This document shows positions 1-7,701 of a stretch of DNA of 64,000 bases, piece by piece (the first letter of the stretch is position 1; every line of letters starts with the position of its first letter). Where the stretch lies: positions 124,001 to 188,000 of the forward strand of contig NZ_LGYZ01000133.1 in NCBI RefSeq assembly GCF_001310275.1, given 5' to 3'. Source of the stretch: Nocardia arizonensis (GTDB lineage: Bacteria > Actinomycetota > Actinomycetes > Mycobacteriales > Mycobacteriaceae). Below the pieces are notes generated by a model, which did not search any database, was not told where the DNA came from, and saw nothing but the letters and a program-made list of their open reading frames with translations. The translations under genes and the position numbers were made by a program.

Positions 1-49
1 CCGCTCATGGAGTCGTGCGGGTCTCCGCGGGGTCGATGACGTCCGCAGT

Positions 50-1006
50 CTACGTCCCGCCGCCCTCCGCGTCCGGCCGGTCCGGCGTTGCCCGCGCGCC
101 GATGCCCGGATCAGGGGTGCATCGCTCGATGAGATCGCTGAGCTGGTCGCGGTGTTCGCGGGCGGTGCGGCTGGCCAGGACATGGGCAGCGGTGATCGCG
201 CGGCCGTATTCGATGTCCCGGTATTCGATCCGGCTCTGGTGTTCGGCGCGTTCGGTGTCGAGAAGTGCGCGCAGACCGGTGGTCTCGGCGATCAGGGCGC
301 GGTTCTCGGCCGCGACGACATCACGTTCGCCTTCGGCCCGCGCTTGGGCCAGCAGCGCGGCCTCCACCTCGGCGCGTGCCTCGGCTACTTCCTCCGCCGC
401 GTCCTGCTCGGCCCGGTCGCGTTCGCGTTCGGCGGCGGCGATCCGGTTGGCGGCGTCTCGCTCGACGGCGTTGGCTCGCAGGATCGCGTCTCTGGTTGCG
501 GTACGGGCTTCTCGGGCGGTGGCCAGGGCGAGTCCTTCGACTTCGACTGCGCGGGAGAGTCGTTCAGCCATCATCGCGCGGGCTTGTTCGGCCTCGGCGC
601 ACGCGTGTTCGGCCTCGGCGATCCGATGGTCGGCCTGGCGGCGGATCTCGTCGACCTCGCGGTCGACAGCGGCCGGATCGGTGAGTCGGGCGAACAGATC
701 GGCGACGTCACCGGCGACGGTGGCCAGTTCGCCGCGCAGTTCGCTGTAGCGGTCCAGCAGCCCCGCGAGCGTGTGCGCGCCTTCCGTGATCGGACGAGGC
801 CCCGGGTGTAGGACCGCCACCTCGGCGCCGGTGGCCTCGCGCAGTACCCGCATGGCCTTCTGAGCGGTGTGATTCGTATCGTCGCAATATCGGCGGGGCG
901 CGCCGCGCCGCCCGGGGGTCCGAGCGGGCAGCGGGGTGCCGCAGCCGGGAAACTGGCAGCGTCCCTGCGACGAAGCGGTGGCGTTCGGTGCCACGGCGTT
1001 CGACAT
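50..1006 (-). CDS. Coiled-coil protein with N-terminal Cys/His motif (integrated-element cargo)
   Basis: This gene encodes 318 aa. The ATG at 1006 was chosen because AAAGGA lies just upstream and because residues before it are low-complexity Arg/Pro. Near the N-terminus the pattern CQFPGC...YCDDTNH looks like a small zinc-binding knuckle. The rest, from about residue 70 to 290, is an Ala/Glu/Arg-rich heptad region that should form a long coiled coil. A Cys-knuckle followed by a coiled coil is seen in plasmid and integrative-element proteins of actinobacteria, some of which bind DNA in the manner of KfrA; that parallel is inference. It lies 92 bp downstream of the integrase on the same strand, with a large inverted repeat between them, so autoregulation is plausible. 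No catalytic motif is visible and the function is unknown. Confidence 0.6.
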   Translation of the reverse strand: MSNAVAPNATASSQGRCQFPGCGTPLPARTPGRRGAPRRYCDDTNHTAQKAMRVLREATGAEVAVLHPGPRPITEGAHTLAGLLDRYSELRGELATVAGDVADLFARLTDPAAVDREVDEIRRQADHRIAEAEHACAEAEQARAMMAERLSRAVEVEGLALATAREARTATRDAILRANAVERDAANRIAAAERERDRAEQDAAEEVAEARAEVEAALLAQARAEGERDVVAAENRALIAETTGLRALLDTERAEHQSRIEYRDIEYGRAITAAHVLASRTAREHRDQLSDLIERCTPDPGIGARATPDRPDAEGGGT

Positions 1007-1015
1007 CGGAATCCT

Positions 1016-1075
1016 TTCCATTCCATTCCGTTTCAATCCGCTGACACGAAATGGAATGAAACGGAATGGAATCGG
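1016..1075. promoter_or_regulatory. Inverted repeat with iterated GGAAT units upstream of the coiled-coil gene
   Basis: A 16-bp perfect inverted repeat has arms at 1020-1035 and 1057-1072. The right side also contains tandem units GAAATGGAAT and GAAACGGAAT, with mirror-image copies on the left. It fills the gap between the integrase stop (1099) and the downstream start (1006). It could be an operator, an arm-type recombinase site or a strong hairpin. Position and iteration favour a protein-binding site. Confidence 0.55.
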
Positions 1076-1098
1076 TTCGTCAGGTGAAGGGGACGAGG

Positions 1099-2352
1099 TC
1101 AGGCGGCGAGCGCGAGCATCTCGGCCCGCACCCGGGGCAGCCGGCCGGCGATGACCGCGGCGGCGGAGCGGCTGGCGGCGCGGTCGTTGTGGCCGTACCG
1201 GCGGTCGGTGGTGGTGACCGATTCGTGGCCGGCGTCGCGGGAGACCACGAACAGCGGTACACCGTCCTGGAGCTTCCAGCTGATCCCGGTGTGGCGCAGC
1301 GTGTAGGGAGACAGCCGTTTGCCGCTCATCCGCCGGATCGCTGGACCGTAGACGGCCATCAGTTCCTCTGCCGGCAGCCCTCGCCACAGCGCCTTCTTGG
1401 TGAACAGCGTGAAGTCGCGCCGCGCCAGGCCGTCGAGGCGGCGCAACGCGGGCTGCCAGGCGTTCTTATAGAAGTGCGACGCAGTGACCGGGGTCTGTTC
1501 CCCGGTCTGGAACAGCAACGCGTTCCCCGGGCGGTCCAGGTCCAGTCGACCGAGGGTCTCGAGCGGGATGCTGAGGGTGCGGATGCCGCGGCTGGACTTC
1601 GGTTTGCCGAGTTTGAGACGGCTGCCGCCGTCCTTGTACGCCTTCGCGATGCGCACCGACCCCGTCTCGGGGTCGACATCGCGCACCAGCAACGCCGCGA
1701 CCTCGCTCGGCCGGGCCATCGACACGAGCCCGAACTCGGCCTGGGGCCGCCACCGCGGCAGCAGCAGGTGCTCGAACAATTCCCACTCGTCGTTGTCGAA
1801 GATGTCGATCTCGGACTGATCGTGTCGCGGCAACCGGACTCCGGCGCAGGGGTTGAAGGGCAACAGCGGCGTCGGCCGCTGTTCGGTCGCCGCGCGCAGC
1901 GCGGCGCTGAGGAACCCGTGCTTGTTGCTGATCGTCTTGGGGGCGTTGCCTTTGTCCTGTTCGAGGAACACGATCCACGCCGCGTCGGTGTCCTGGGTGA
2001 CCGCGTCCAATCGGGCTCGCTCCCCGTAGAACGGGAGGATGTCGTTGACGATGAACCGTCGATACTTGCGACGCCCGTCATCCTGGACGCCGACCATCCG
2101 ATCGATGTAGCGCTCGAGCCATGTGGAGAGCAACATCACATCCGACCCGGTCTCGCGCCGGGTCTCGACGACCTTGACCGCTTCCTCGATCCCGATCCGG
2201 TCGATCAGGTCGGCCCACCACTGGGCCTCGTCGTACTCGTCGAAGGTCTCCGAGGACTGCCGACGCTTGCCGTCGACGTCGTAGAAGTAGAACGGAACCT
2301 GCCAGGCGATGGAACCATCGGCGCGCTTACGCGGCCGGGGAGTGGAAGACAT
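1099..2352 (-). CDS. Tyrosine-type site-specific integrase
   Basis: This is a 417-aa phage/ICE-type integrase. The start at ATG 2352 (MSSTPRPRKR) was chosen because upstream residues run through the direct repeats and are not integrase-like. The N-terminal part resembles an arm-binding region (DGKRRQ...). The C-terminal catalytic domain shows YTLRHTGIS, AGHESVTTTDRRYGH and an upstream region with PSEVAALLVRDV, matching the R...HxxR...H...Y layout. The gene starts 143 bp from the 3' end of tRNA-Thr and reads away from it, the classic arrangement for integration into a tRNA 3' end. The far attachment site must lie left of the window. Length is normal and no frameshift is seen, so the enzyme may be functional. 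Confidence 0.9.
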   Translation of the reverse strand: MSSTPRPRKRADGSIAWQVPFYFYDVDGKRRQSSETFDEYDEAQWWADLIDRIGIEEAVKVVETRRETGSDVMLLSTWLERYIDRMVGVQDDGRRKYRRFIVNDILPFYGERARLDAVTQDTDAAWIVFLEQDKGNAPKTISNKHGFLSAALRAATEQRPTPLLPFNPCAGVRLPRHDQSEIDIFDNDEWELFEHLLLPRWRPQAEFGLVSMARPSEVAALLVRDVDPETGSVRIAKAYKDGGSRLKLGKPKSSRGIRTLSIPLETLGRLDLDRPGNALLFQTGEQTPVTASHFYKNAWQPALRRLDGLARRDFTLFTKKALWRGLPAEELMAVYGPAIRRMSGKRLSPYTLRHTGISWKLQDGVPLFVVSRDAGHESVTTTDRRYGHNDRAASRSAAAVIAGRLPRVRAEMLALAA

Positions 2353-2392
2353 GCCGAACCTCTCGGTCGTCGGGAAACACGACCTGAAAGCG

Positions 2393-2443
2393 GCTGATGA
2401 CACCGATGATGGCACACAACCGGTGCTGATGACACCGATGATG
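2393..2443. repeat. Two 19-bp direct repeats between integrase and tRNA-Thr
   Basis: The 19-mer beginning GCTGATGACACC occurs at 2393-2411 and again, identically, at 2425-2443, one every 32 bp (about three helical turns). Lying between the integrase start and the tRNA, these are good candidates for arm-type integrase or excisionase binding sites, or for operators of the integrase promoter. Confidence 0.6.
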
Positions 2444-2449
2444 ACCGGC

Positions 2450-2477
2450 GGGTGGTTTCGGTGTCCCGGAACCACCC
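2450..2477 (-). terminator. Hairpin downstream of tRNA-Thr
   Basis: An 8-bp perfect inverted repeat (2450-2457 with 2470-2477) has a 12-nt loop and starts 18 nt after the tRNA-Thr 3' end in the direction of transcription. There is no U-tract. It may be the tRNA terminator or part of the attachment region. Confidence 0.35.
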
Positions 2478-2494
2478 CTGACCTGGACGTTTCG

Positions 2495-2570
2495 TGGAGC
2501 CGCCTGGGGGAATCGAACCCCCGACCTTTTCATTACGAGTGAAGCGCTCTACCGACTGAGCTAAGGCGGC
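2495..2570 (-). tRNA. tRNA-Thr (anticodon CGU)
   Basis: The minus strand folds into a full cloverleaf. It has acceptor stem GCCGCCT/AGGCGGC, a D-arm with AGTCGGTAGAGC, anticodon loop CTCGTAA giving anticodon CGT (reads ACG), and a T-arm with GGTTCGATTCC. The discriminator is T and CCA is encoded. It lies 57 bp from the end of holB, and its 3' end faces the integrase, making it the likely integration target of the left-hand element. Confidence 0.97.
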
Positions 2571-2627
2571 GTGCCTTTCGGCCACGCGAGTCTATCGTCT
2601 GGTGGGGGTTTATGCGAAAACGGGTGG

Positions 2628-3833
2628 TCAGGAGGTGCGGGCGGCGATGAGCGCGGCGACCATGGCGGCTACTGCGAAGCGGGGTTTGACGTTGAGGTCG
2701 AGGGCTTCGCGGCAGGCGAGGACGGCTTCTATCGAGCGGAGCAGGCCCTCGGGGGCGACGCGGTCGGCGAGGTCGTGGATCTGGTCGGTGAGGTCGGGGT
2801 GGGTTAGGGGGACGCCGGAACCGTTGCGGGCGGCGCCGAAGCGGATGGCGAGTGCGTCGCGGTAGACGCCTGCGACGTCGACGAGGGCGAGGTCGAGTGC
2901 GTCGCGGCCGGTGCGGGTGGCGCGGGACTTCTGGCGGCGTTCCAGATCCTTGAGCACGCCCGCGGAACCGCGGGTGGCGCTCGCGGTGCCCTTGCCGGTG
3001 CCGCCCGCGCCGAGTGCGGTGGCCAATTCCTCGCGTTCGCGTTCGTCGCGGGCGGCGCTCATCTGCTTGGCCTCGTCGTCGGCGGACTTCACCAATTCGT
3101 CCGCGGCGGCGTAGGCGGCGCCGGGTTTACCGACCGCGCCCACCAACGCCAGTGCGCGACGGCGGCGCGTGCGCGCCTCCTCGTCGGTGGCCAGGCGCCG
3201 CGCCCGGCCGACATGACCGCCGCTGATCGAGGCGGCCCACCGCGCCGTCTTCTCGTCGAGGTTGTCCCGCTCGCGCAGGACCCGTGCGATCGAGGCCACC
3301 GATGGTGTGACCAGATGCACGTGACGGCAGCGGGAGCGCAGGGTGATGGAGATATCCTCGGGATCGACCGAGGGCGCGCACAGTAGGAACACCGTGCGGT
3401 CCGGCGGCTCCTCCACGACCTTCAGCAGCACATTGCCCGCGGCCTCGGTAAGCCTGTCGGCGTCCTCGATCACAACCACCTGCCAGCGCCCCGTACTCGG
3501 CCGCCGCGAGGCGATCTGCACGATCTCGCGCATTTCCCTGGTGCTGATACTCAGCCCCTCCGGAATGACGCGACGCACATCGCCGTGTGTGCCCGCCATC
3601 GTGGTGGTGCAGGCGTGACACGAGCCGCAGCCGGGTACGCCTGGCTGCGTGCATTGCAGTGCGGCCGCGAAACACAGCGCGGCAACGGACCTGCCCGAAC
3701 CGGGCGGTCCGGTGAACAGCCACGAGTGGGTCATGGCCCCCTCGGTGACCCCGTTGCGCGCCGCGACCGCGGCAGCCGTCAACTCGGACTCGACCGCATC
3801 CTGGCCGACCAACCGATCGAAGACACCCGCCAC
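2628..3833 (-). CDS. holB: DNA polymerase III subunit delta' (clamp loader)
   Basis: This encodes about 401 aa of the clamp-loader delta' subunit, an AAA+ protein that helps open the beta clamp onto primed DNA. It begins VAGVFDRLVGQ, the usual start of this family, hence the GTG at 3833; a GTG at 3863 with a GGAAGG site is an alternative. Visible features are FTGPPGSGRS (modified Walker A), four zinc-ligand cysteines (C-x8-C-x2-C-x2-C) and EDADRLTEAAGNVLLKVVEE in the Walker B/sensor region. The gene lies 58 bp after topA on the same strand, as in M. tuberculosis, but without the adenylate cyclase that separates them there. Walker A ends GRS rather than GKT/S, which is common for the non-hydrolysing delta' subunit. 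Confidence 0.92.
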   Translation of the reverse strand: MAGVFDRLVGQDAVESELTAAAVAARNGVTEGAMTHSWLFTGPPGSGRSVAALCFAAALQCTQPGVPGCGSCHACTTTMAGTHGDVRRVIPEGLSISTREMREIVQIASRRPSTGRWQVVVIEDADRLTEAAGNVLLKVVEEPPDRTVFLLCAPSVDPEDISITLRSRCRHVHLVTPSVASIARVLRERDNLDEKTARWAASISGGHVGRARRLATDEEARTRRRRALALVGAVGKPGAAYAAADELVKSADDEAKQMSAARDEREREELATALGAGGTGKGTASATRGSAGVLKDLERRQKSRATRTGRDALDLALVDVAGVYRDALAIRFGAARNGSGVPLTHPDLTDQIHDLADRVAPEGLLRSIEAVLACREALDLNVKPRFAVAAMVAALIAARTS

Positions 3834-3891
3834 GCGCTCAACCCTAGCCGCTCCCACCGACACGGCCTTCCGAGGCAGCGCACAGCCTGGG

Positions 3892-6747
3892 TCAGGACTT
3901 CTTCGCGGCGGCCTTCTTGGCGGGCGTCTTCTTGGCGACGGTCTTCTTCGCCACCGTCTTCTTGGCGGCGGCCTTCTTGGCCGGTGTCTTCTTCGCCGTC
4001 TTCTTCACGGTGCCGCGCTCCCGCCGCTTGGCGAGCAGTTCCGAAGCCCGTTCGTCGGTGACCGACTCCACGGACTCGTTCTTGTCGAGACTGGCATTGG
4101 TCTCGCCGTCGGTGACATATGGACCGTAGCGACCGTCCTTGATCACCATCGGCTTACCCGTGACCGAGTCGGCGCCGAGTTCGCGCAACGGCGCGGTGGA
4201 GGCAGCCTGCCTGCCGCGGCGCTTCGGCTCGGCGTAGAGTTTCAGCGCCTCCTCCAAGGTCACCGTGAATATCTGCTCCTCGTTGGCCAGTGACCGGGAT
4301 TCGGTGCCCTTGCGCAGATAGGCTCCGAAGCGGCCGTTCTGCGCGGTGATCTCCTCGCCGGTCGCGGGATCGGCGCCGACCACCCGCGGCAGCGACAGCA
4401 GTTTGAGCGCGTCGTCGAGGGTGATCGTGGCCAGATCCATCGACTTGAACAGCGATCCGGTGCGCGGTTTCGGCGCGGCCGCCTTCTTGGCGGTCTTCTT
4501 CGCCGCCGGGGGTTCCTCGGTCGGCCTCGGCAGGATTTCCGTCACGTACGGGCCGAAACGTCCTGTCTTGGCGACGATCTCGTGTCCTGACTCGGGATCC
4601 ACACCGAGACTGCGCCCCTCCTGCGGAGTCGCGAACAGCTCCTCGGCGACCTCGGCGGTCAGCTCGTCCGGTGGCAGGTCGTCGGGCAGATTCGCCCGCT
4701 GGGATACCGAATCACCTTCGGGATCATCGGGATTGGCGATCATCCGCTCGAGATACGGCCCGTAGCGTCCTACGCGGACCACGACATCGCGACCCTCGTC
4801 GTCGGTGAACAACTTGATGGAGTTGATCTCGCGGGCGTCGATGTCGTCGAGCTGATCGCCGACCATCTTCTTCAGTCCGCCCGAGCGCGCGACCGAACCC
4901 TCGACACCGTTCTCGCCGCCGAAATAGAAGCTGGACAACCAGTTTCCGCGCTGTTGGCGGCCGCCCGCTATGGCGTCGAGGTCGTCCTCCATCGCCGCGG
5001 TGAAGTCGAAGTCGACCAATCTGCCGAAATACGCCTCCAGCAGGCCGACCACCGCGAACGCGACCCACGACGGCACCAGCGCGCTACCACGTTTGTAGAC
5101 GTAGCCGCGATCGAGAATCGTCTTGATGATCGAGGAGTAGGTGGACGGACGCCCGATACCGAGCTCCTCCAATGTCTTGATCAGCGATGCCTCGGTATAA
5201 CGCGCGGGCGGATTCGTACTGTGACCGTCCGGATTCAGCTCGACCGCGGTGACGCGCTCGCCCTCGTCCAATGCGGGCAGTCGGGATTCGGCGTCGTCGG
5301 ACTGACCGCCCGCCTCCTCGTCCACGCTCTCCACGTACGCCTTGAGGAAGCCCGCGAAGGTGATGGTTCGACCCGAGGCGGAGAACACGCATTCCTCACC
5401 CGTGCCCGCCACACCGGTGATGCGCAAGGTCAGCGTCGTGCCGCGCGCGTCGGCCATCTGCGAGGCGACGGTGCGCTGCCAGATCAACTCGTAGAGCTTG
5501 AACTCGTCGCTGTCCAGCCGCGCGTGCAACTGCCCCGGAGTCTGGAAGGTGTCGCCGGACGGGCGGATCGCCTCGTGCGCCTCCTGGGCGTTCTTGACCT
5601 TGCGGTTGTACTGACGCGGCGTCGGCGAGACGTACTCGGCGCCGTACAGCTGCGTGGCCTGCGCCCGCGCCGCGGCGATGGCCGAGTCCGAGAGCGTGGT
5701 CGAGTCGGTGCGCATGTAGGTGATGTAGCCGTTCTCGTACAGACGCTGGGCCACCCGCATCGTGCGTTCGGAGGTGAAGCGCAGTTTGCGGCCCGCCTCC
5801 TGTTGCAGGGTCGAGGTCATGAACGGCGCGTACGGCTTGCGCGTGTAGGGCTTGGCCTCGGCGGAGGAGACGACCAGATCGGCGCCGTCGAGCGCCTCGG
5901 CCAGTCGCCGCGCGTACGCCTCGTCGAGGACGATCACCCCGGACTCCGCCTTGAGCTGCCCGTCGGGCCCGAAATCGCGGCCACTGGCGACCCGCGCGCC
6001 GTCCACGTTGACCAGGCGCGCCCCGAAGGTCCGCGGACCGGTGGCAGCGGCGTGCTCGCCCGCGCCCGCGCCCGCGTCGAGCTTGGCGGCGATATCCCAG
6101 TACTCGGCGGAACGGAACGCCATGCGCTCGCGCTCGCGCTGCACGATCACCCGGGTGGCGACCGACTGCACACGGCCCGCCGACAGTTTCGGCATGACCT
6201 TCTTCCACAGCACCGGACTGACCTCATAGCCGTATAGGCGGTCCAGGATGCGGCGGGTCTCCTGCGCGTCGACCAGATCGGAATCGAGTTCGCGGGTGTC
6301 GGCGGCGGCGGCGCGAATCGCGGGTTCGGTGATCTCGTGGAACACCATCCGGCGCACCGGCACCTTGGGCTTGAGCGTTTCCAGCAGGTGCCAGGCGATG
6401 GCCTCGCCCTCGCGGTCGGGGTCGGTGGCCAGATAGAGCTCGTCGGCGTCCTTGAGCAGACTCTTGAGCTCGGTGACCTTGGCCTTCTTGTCCGGACTCA
6501 CCACGTAGATGGCTTCGAAGTCGTTGTCGACGTCGACACCGAGACGCGCCCAGGGCTGCCCCTTGTACTTGGCGGGCACGTCGGCAGCGCCACGCGGGAG
6601 ATCCCTGATATGACCGACCGAAGCCTCGACCGTGTAGTCGCGGCCCAGGTAGGGGGCGATCTTGCGAGCCTTGGTCGGGGACTCGACGATCACGAGACGA
6701 CGCAGGGGACGGCCCTGGTCGGCTGCACCGCGGTCTCGTGTTGCCAC
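3892..6747 (-). CDS. topA: DNA topoisomerase I
   Basis: A 951-aa type IA topoisomerase that relaxes negative supercoils through a 5'-phosphotyrosine intermediate. The GTG at 6747 has AAAGG at good spacing; another GTG at 6759 is possible. The N-terminal Toprim domain contains RLVIVESPTKARKI and the acidic DPDREGEA motif. The catalytic tyrosine is in YITYMRTDSTT, near residue 343. After the central domains come repeated C-terminal modules (GRYGPYLER, GRFGPYVTE, GRFGAYLRK, GRYGPYVTD), the actinobacterial type that lacks zinc fingers. The last 40 residues are a Lys/Ala tail of KKTAKK- and AKKA-type repeats, a basic DNA-binding tail known in this order. Confidence 0.97.
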   Translation of the reverse strand: MATRDRGAADQGRPLRRLVIVESPTKARKIAPYLGRDYTVEASVGHIRDLPRGAADVPAKYKGQPWARLGVDVDNDFEAIYVVSPDKKAKVTELKSLLKDADELYLATDPDREGEAIAWHLLETLKPKVPVRRMVFHEITEPAIRAAAADTRELDSDLVDAQETRRILDRLYGYEVSPVLWKKVMPKLSAGRVQSVATRVIVQRERERMAFRSAEYWDIAAKLDAGAGAGEHAAATGPRTFGARLVNVDGARVASGRDFGPDGQLKAESGVIVLDEAYARRLAEALDGADLVVSSAEAKPYTRKPYAPFMTSTLQQEAGRKLRFTSERTMRVAQRLYENGYITYMRTDSTTLSDSAIAAARAQATQLYGAEYVSPTPRQYNRKVKNAQEAHEAIRPSGDTFQTPGQLHARLDSDEFKLYELIWQRTVASQMADARGTTLTLRITGVAGTGEECVFSASGRTITFAGFLKAYVESVDEEAGGQSDDAESRLPALDEGERVTAVELNPDGHSTNPPARYTEASLIKTLEELGIGRPSTYSSIIKTILDRGYVYKRGSALVPSWVAFAVVGLLEAYFGRLVDFDFTAAMEDDLDAIAGGRQQRGNWLSSFYFGGENGVEGSVARSGGLKKMVGDQLDDIDAREINSIKLFTDDEGRDVVVRVGRYGPYLERMIANPDDPEGDSVSQRANLPDDLPPDELTAEVAEELFATPQEGRSLGVDPESGHEIVAKTGRFGPYVTEILPRPTEEPPAAKKTAKKAAAPKPRTGSLFKSMDLATITLDDALKLLSLPRVVGADPATGEEITAQNGRFGAYLRKGTESRSLANEEQIFTVTLEEALKLYAEPKRRGRQAASTAPLRELGADSVTGKPMVIKDGRYGPYVTDGETNASLDKNESVESVTDERASELLAKRRERGTVKKTAKKTPAKKAAAKKTVAKKTVAKKTPAKKAAAKKS

Positions 6748-6998
6748 CGGCGAATACACCTTTCCTTTTCGACCCGCGCGACGCGTGAGCGCCGGTTGCG
6801 CGGCTGGGGCAAGCAGCGGCGATATGTCATCCCGCCACCAGACACGTTTATACCTTCACGCCGACGGCGGTCGAGTGCTTGCGACTCGAACCACTGAGCG
6901 TACGTGTTCACCGCCGTTCAGTATGCAGTGTCCGCCAGCAGACCGGTCGCGAGACGGATGCCTCGGCGATTACGCCGATCGTGCCCTACCCCAGATAT
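6748..6998. other. topA upstream region
   Basis: This is the leader side of topA, AT-richer than the flanking genes. I see a small hairpin-like stretch near 6874-6890 and nothing else recognisable. The topA promoter must lie here, but no clear -35/-10 pair stands out. Confidence 0.3.
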
Positions 6999-7041
6999 AG
7001 CTCGTCCCTCACCTCCGTTACCCGGTGGTGAGGGACGAGCT
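6999..7041 (-). terminator. Strong hairpin after cspA
   Basis: A 15-bp perfect inverted repeat (6999-7013 and 7027-7041) with a 13-nt loop lies 17 bp beyond the cspA stop. No U-tract follows, as is common for terminators in high-GC actinobacteria. It should separate cspA transcription from topA. Confidence 0.75.
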
Positions 7042-7057
7042 GAATCGTTTGCGTCAC

Positions 7058-7264
7058 TCAGGAGAGTGCGCGGACTCCGGTGGCCTGAGGGCCCTTGGTG
7101 CCCTGGCCAACCTCGAACTCGACCTTCTGGTTCTCCTCGAGGGTACGGAATCCCGACCCCTGGATCTCGGAGTAGTGGACGAAGACGTCAGCGGACCCGT
7201 CCTCGGGCGCGATGAAGCCGAACCCCTTCTCCGCGTTGAACCACTTCACAGTTCCCTGTGCCAT
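7058..7264 (-). CDS. cspA: Cold-shock protein (CspA family)
   Basis: A 68-aa single cold-shock domain. It begins [18 protein letters not shown] and contains the RNP1-like KGFGFI and RNP2-like VFVHY motifs that bind single-stranded RNA or DNA. Full length for the family. A consensus AAGGA site sits before the ATG. Gene order topA-cspA-helicase matches mycobacteria. A long, AT-richer leader upstream suggests post-transcriptional control, as in other csp genes. Confidence 0.97.
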   Translation of the reverse strand: MAQGTVKWFNAEKGFGFIAPEDGSADVFVHYSEIQGSGFRTLEENQKVEFEVGQGTKGPQATGVRALS

Positions 7265-7701
7265 TCTGTTCCTTCTCTTTTCTTACCGGAACGGCGGACA
7301 ACTGGGTTCGTCCACCGGGTCCGTTCCGACCGTTGTACTGTTGGTTCCCCCTGCAAGGAAAGCACCAAGCACACCGTTCGCAACATCGATCCTGCTGACG
7401 GTTTGGACTTTGGATCCGTCCCTCGAACACAGAAGCTTGCGACCAGGAACCAGTGAACCATGTCTTCGAGCAATTCAACAGTCGAGTTACCGACAATTTG
7501 CAAAAAACTTGATCTTGCGAATGCGCAGGTAAGGGACAGAATGCCCGAATCCCGACTTCAGGTACGTTTGCCGCTTGATAACCGAGTGTACGTTCAGCAA
7601 TCTGGCTGTGACCCAGGTCGCTATTGGGTATCGAAATGTGGGGCCGAGGTTCCCAAGCGCACACGTTTCACATTTTCCCAGCGTATCGCGCACGACGCAT
7701 C
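7265..7701 (-). promoter_or_regulatory. Divergent cspA/helicase control region with long cspA leader
   Basis: This 437-bp gap between divergently transcribed genes is clearly richer in A/T than its surroundings. Family knowledge suggests a long 5' leader for cspA. I see no gene. Short homopolymer runs (for example around 7502-7508) are present, but no promoter can be assigned with confidence. Confidence 0.35.

Noticed and set aside
1007-1387. Extension of the coiled-coil protein upstream to 445 aa
   Set aside because: The extra residues run through the inverted repeat and the integrase gene and are Arg/Pro low complexity; the ATG at 1006 has a good ribosome site.
3895-4020. Repetitive Lys/Ala tract at the end of topA as a separate repeat element
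   Set aside because: It is in frame and is the known basic C-terminal tail of actinobacterial topoisomerase I.
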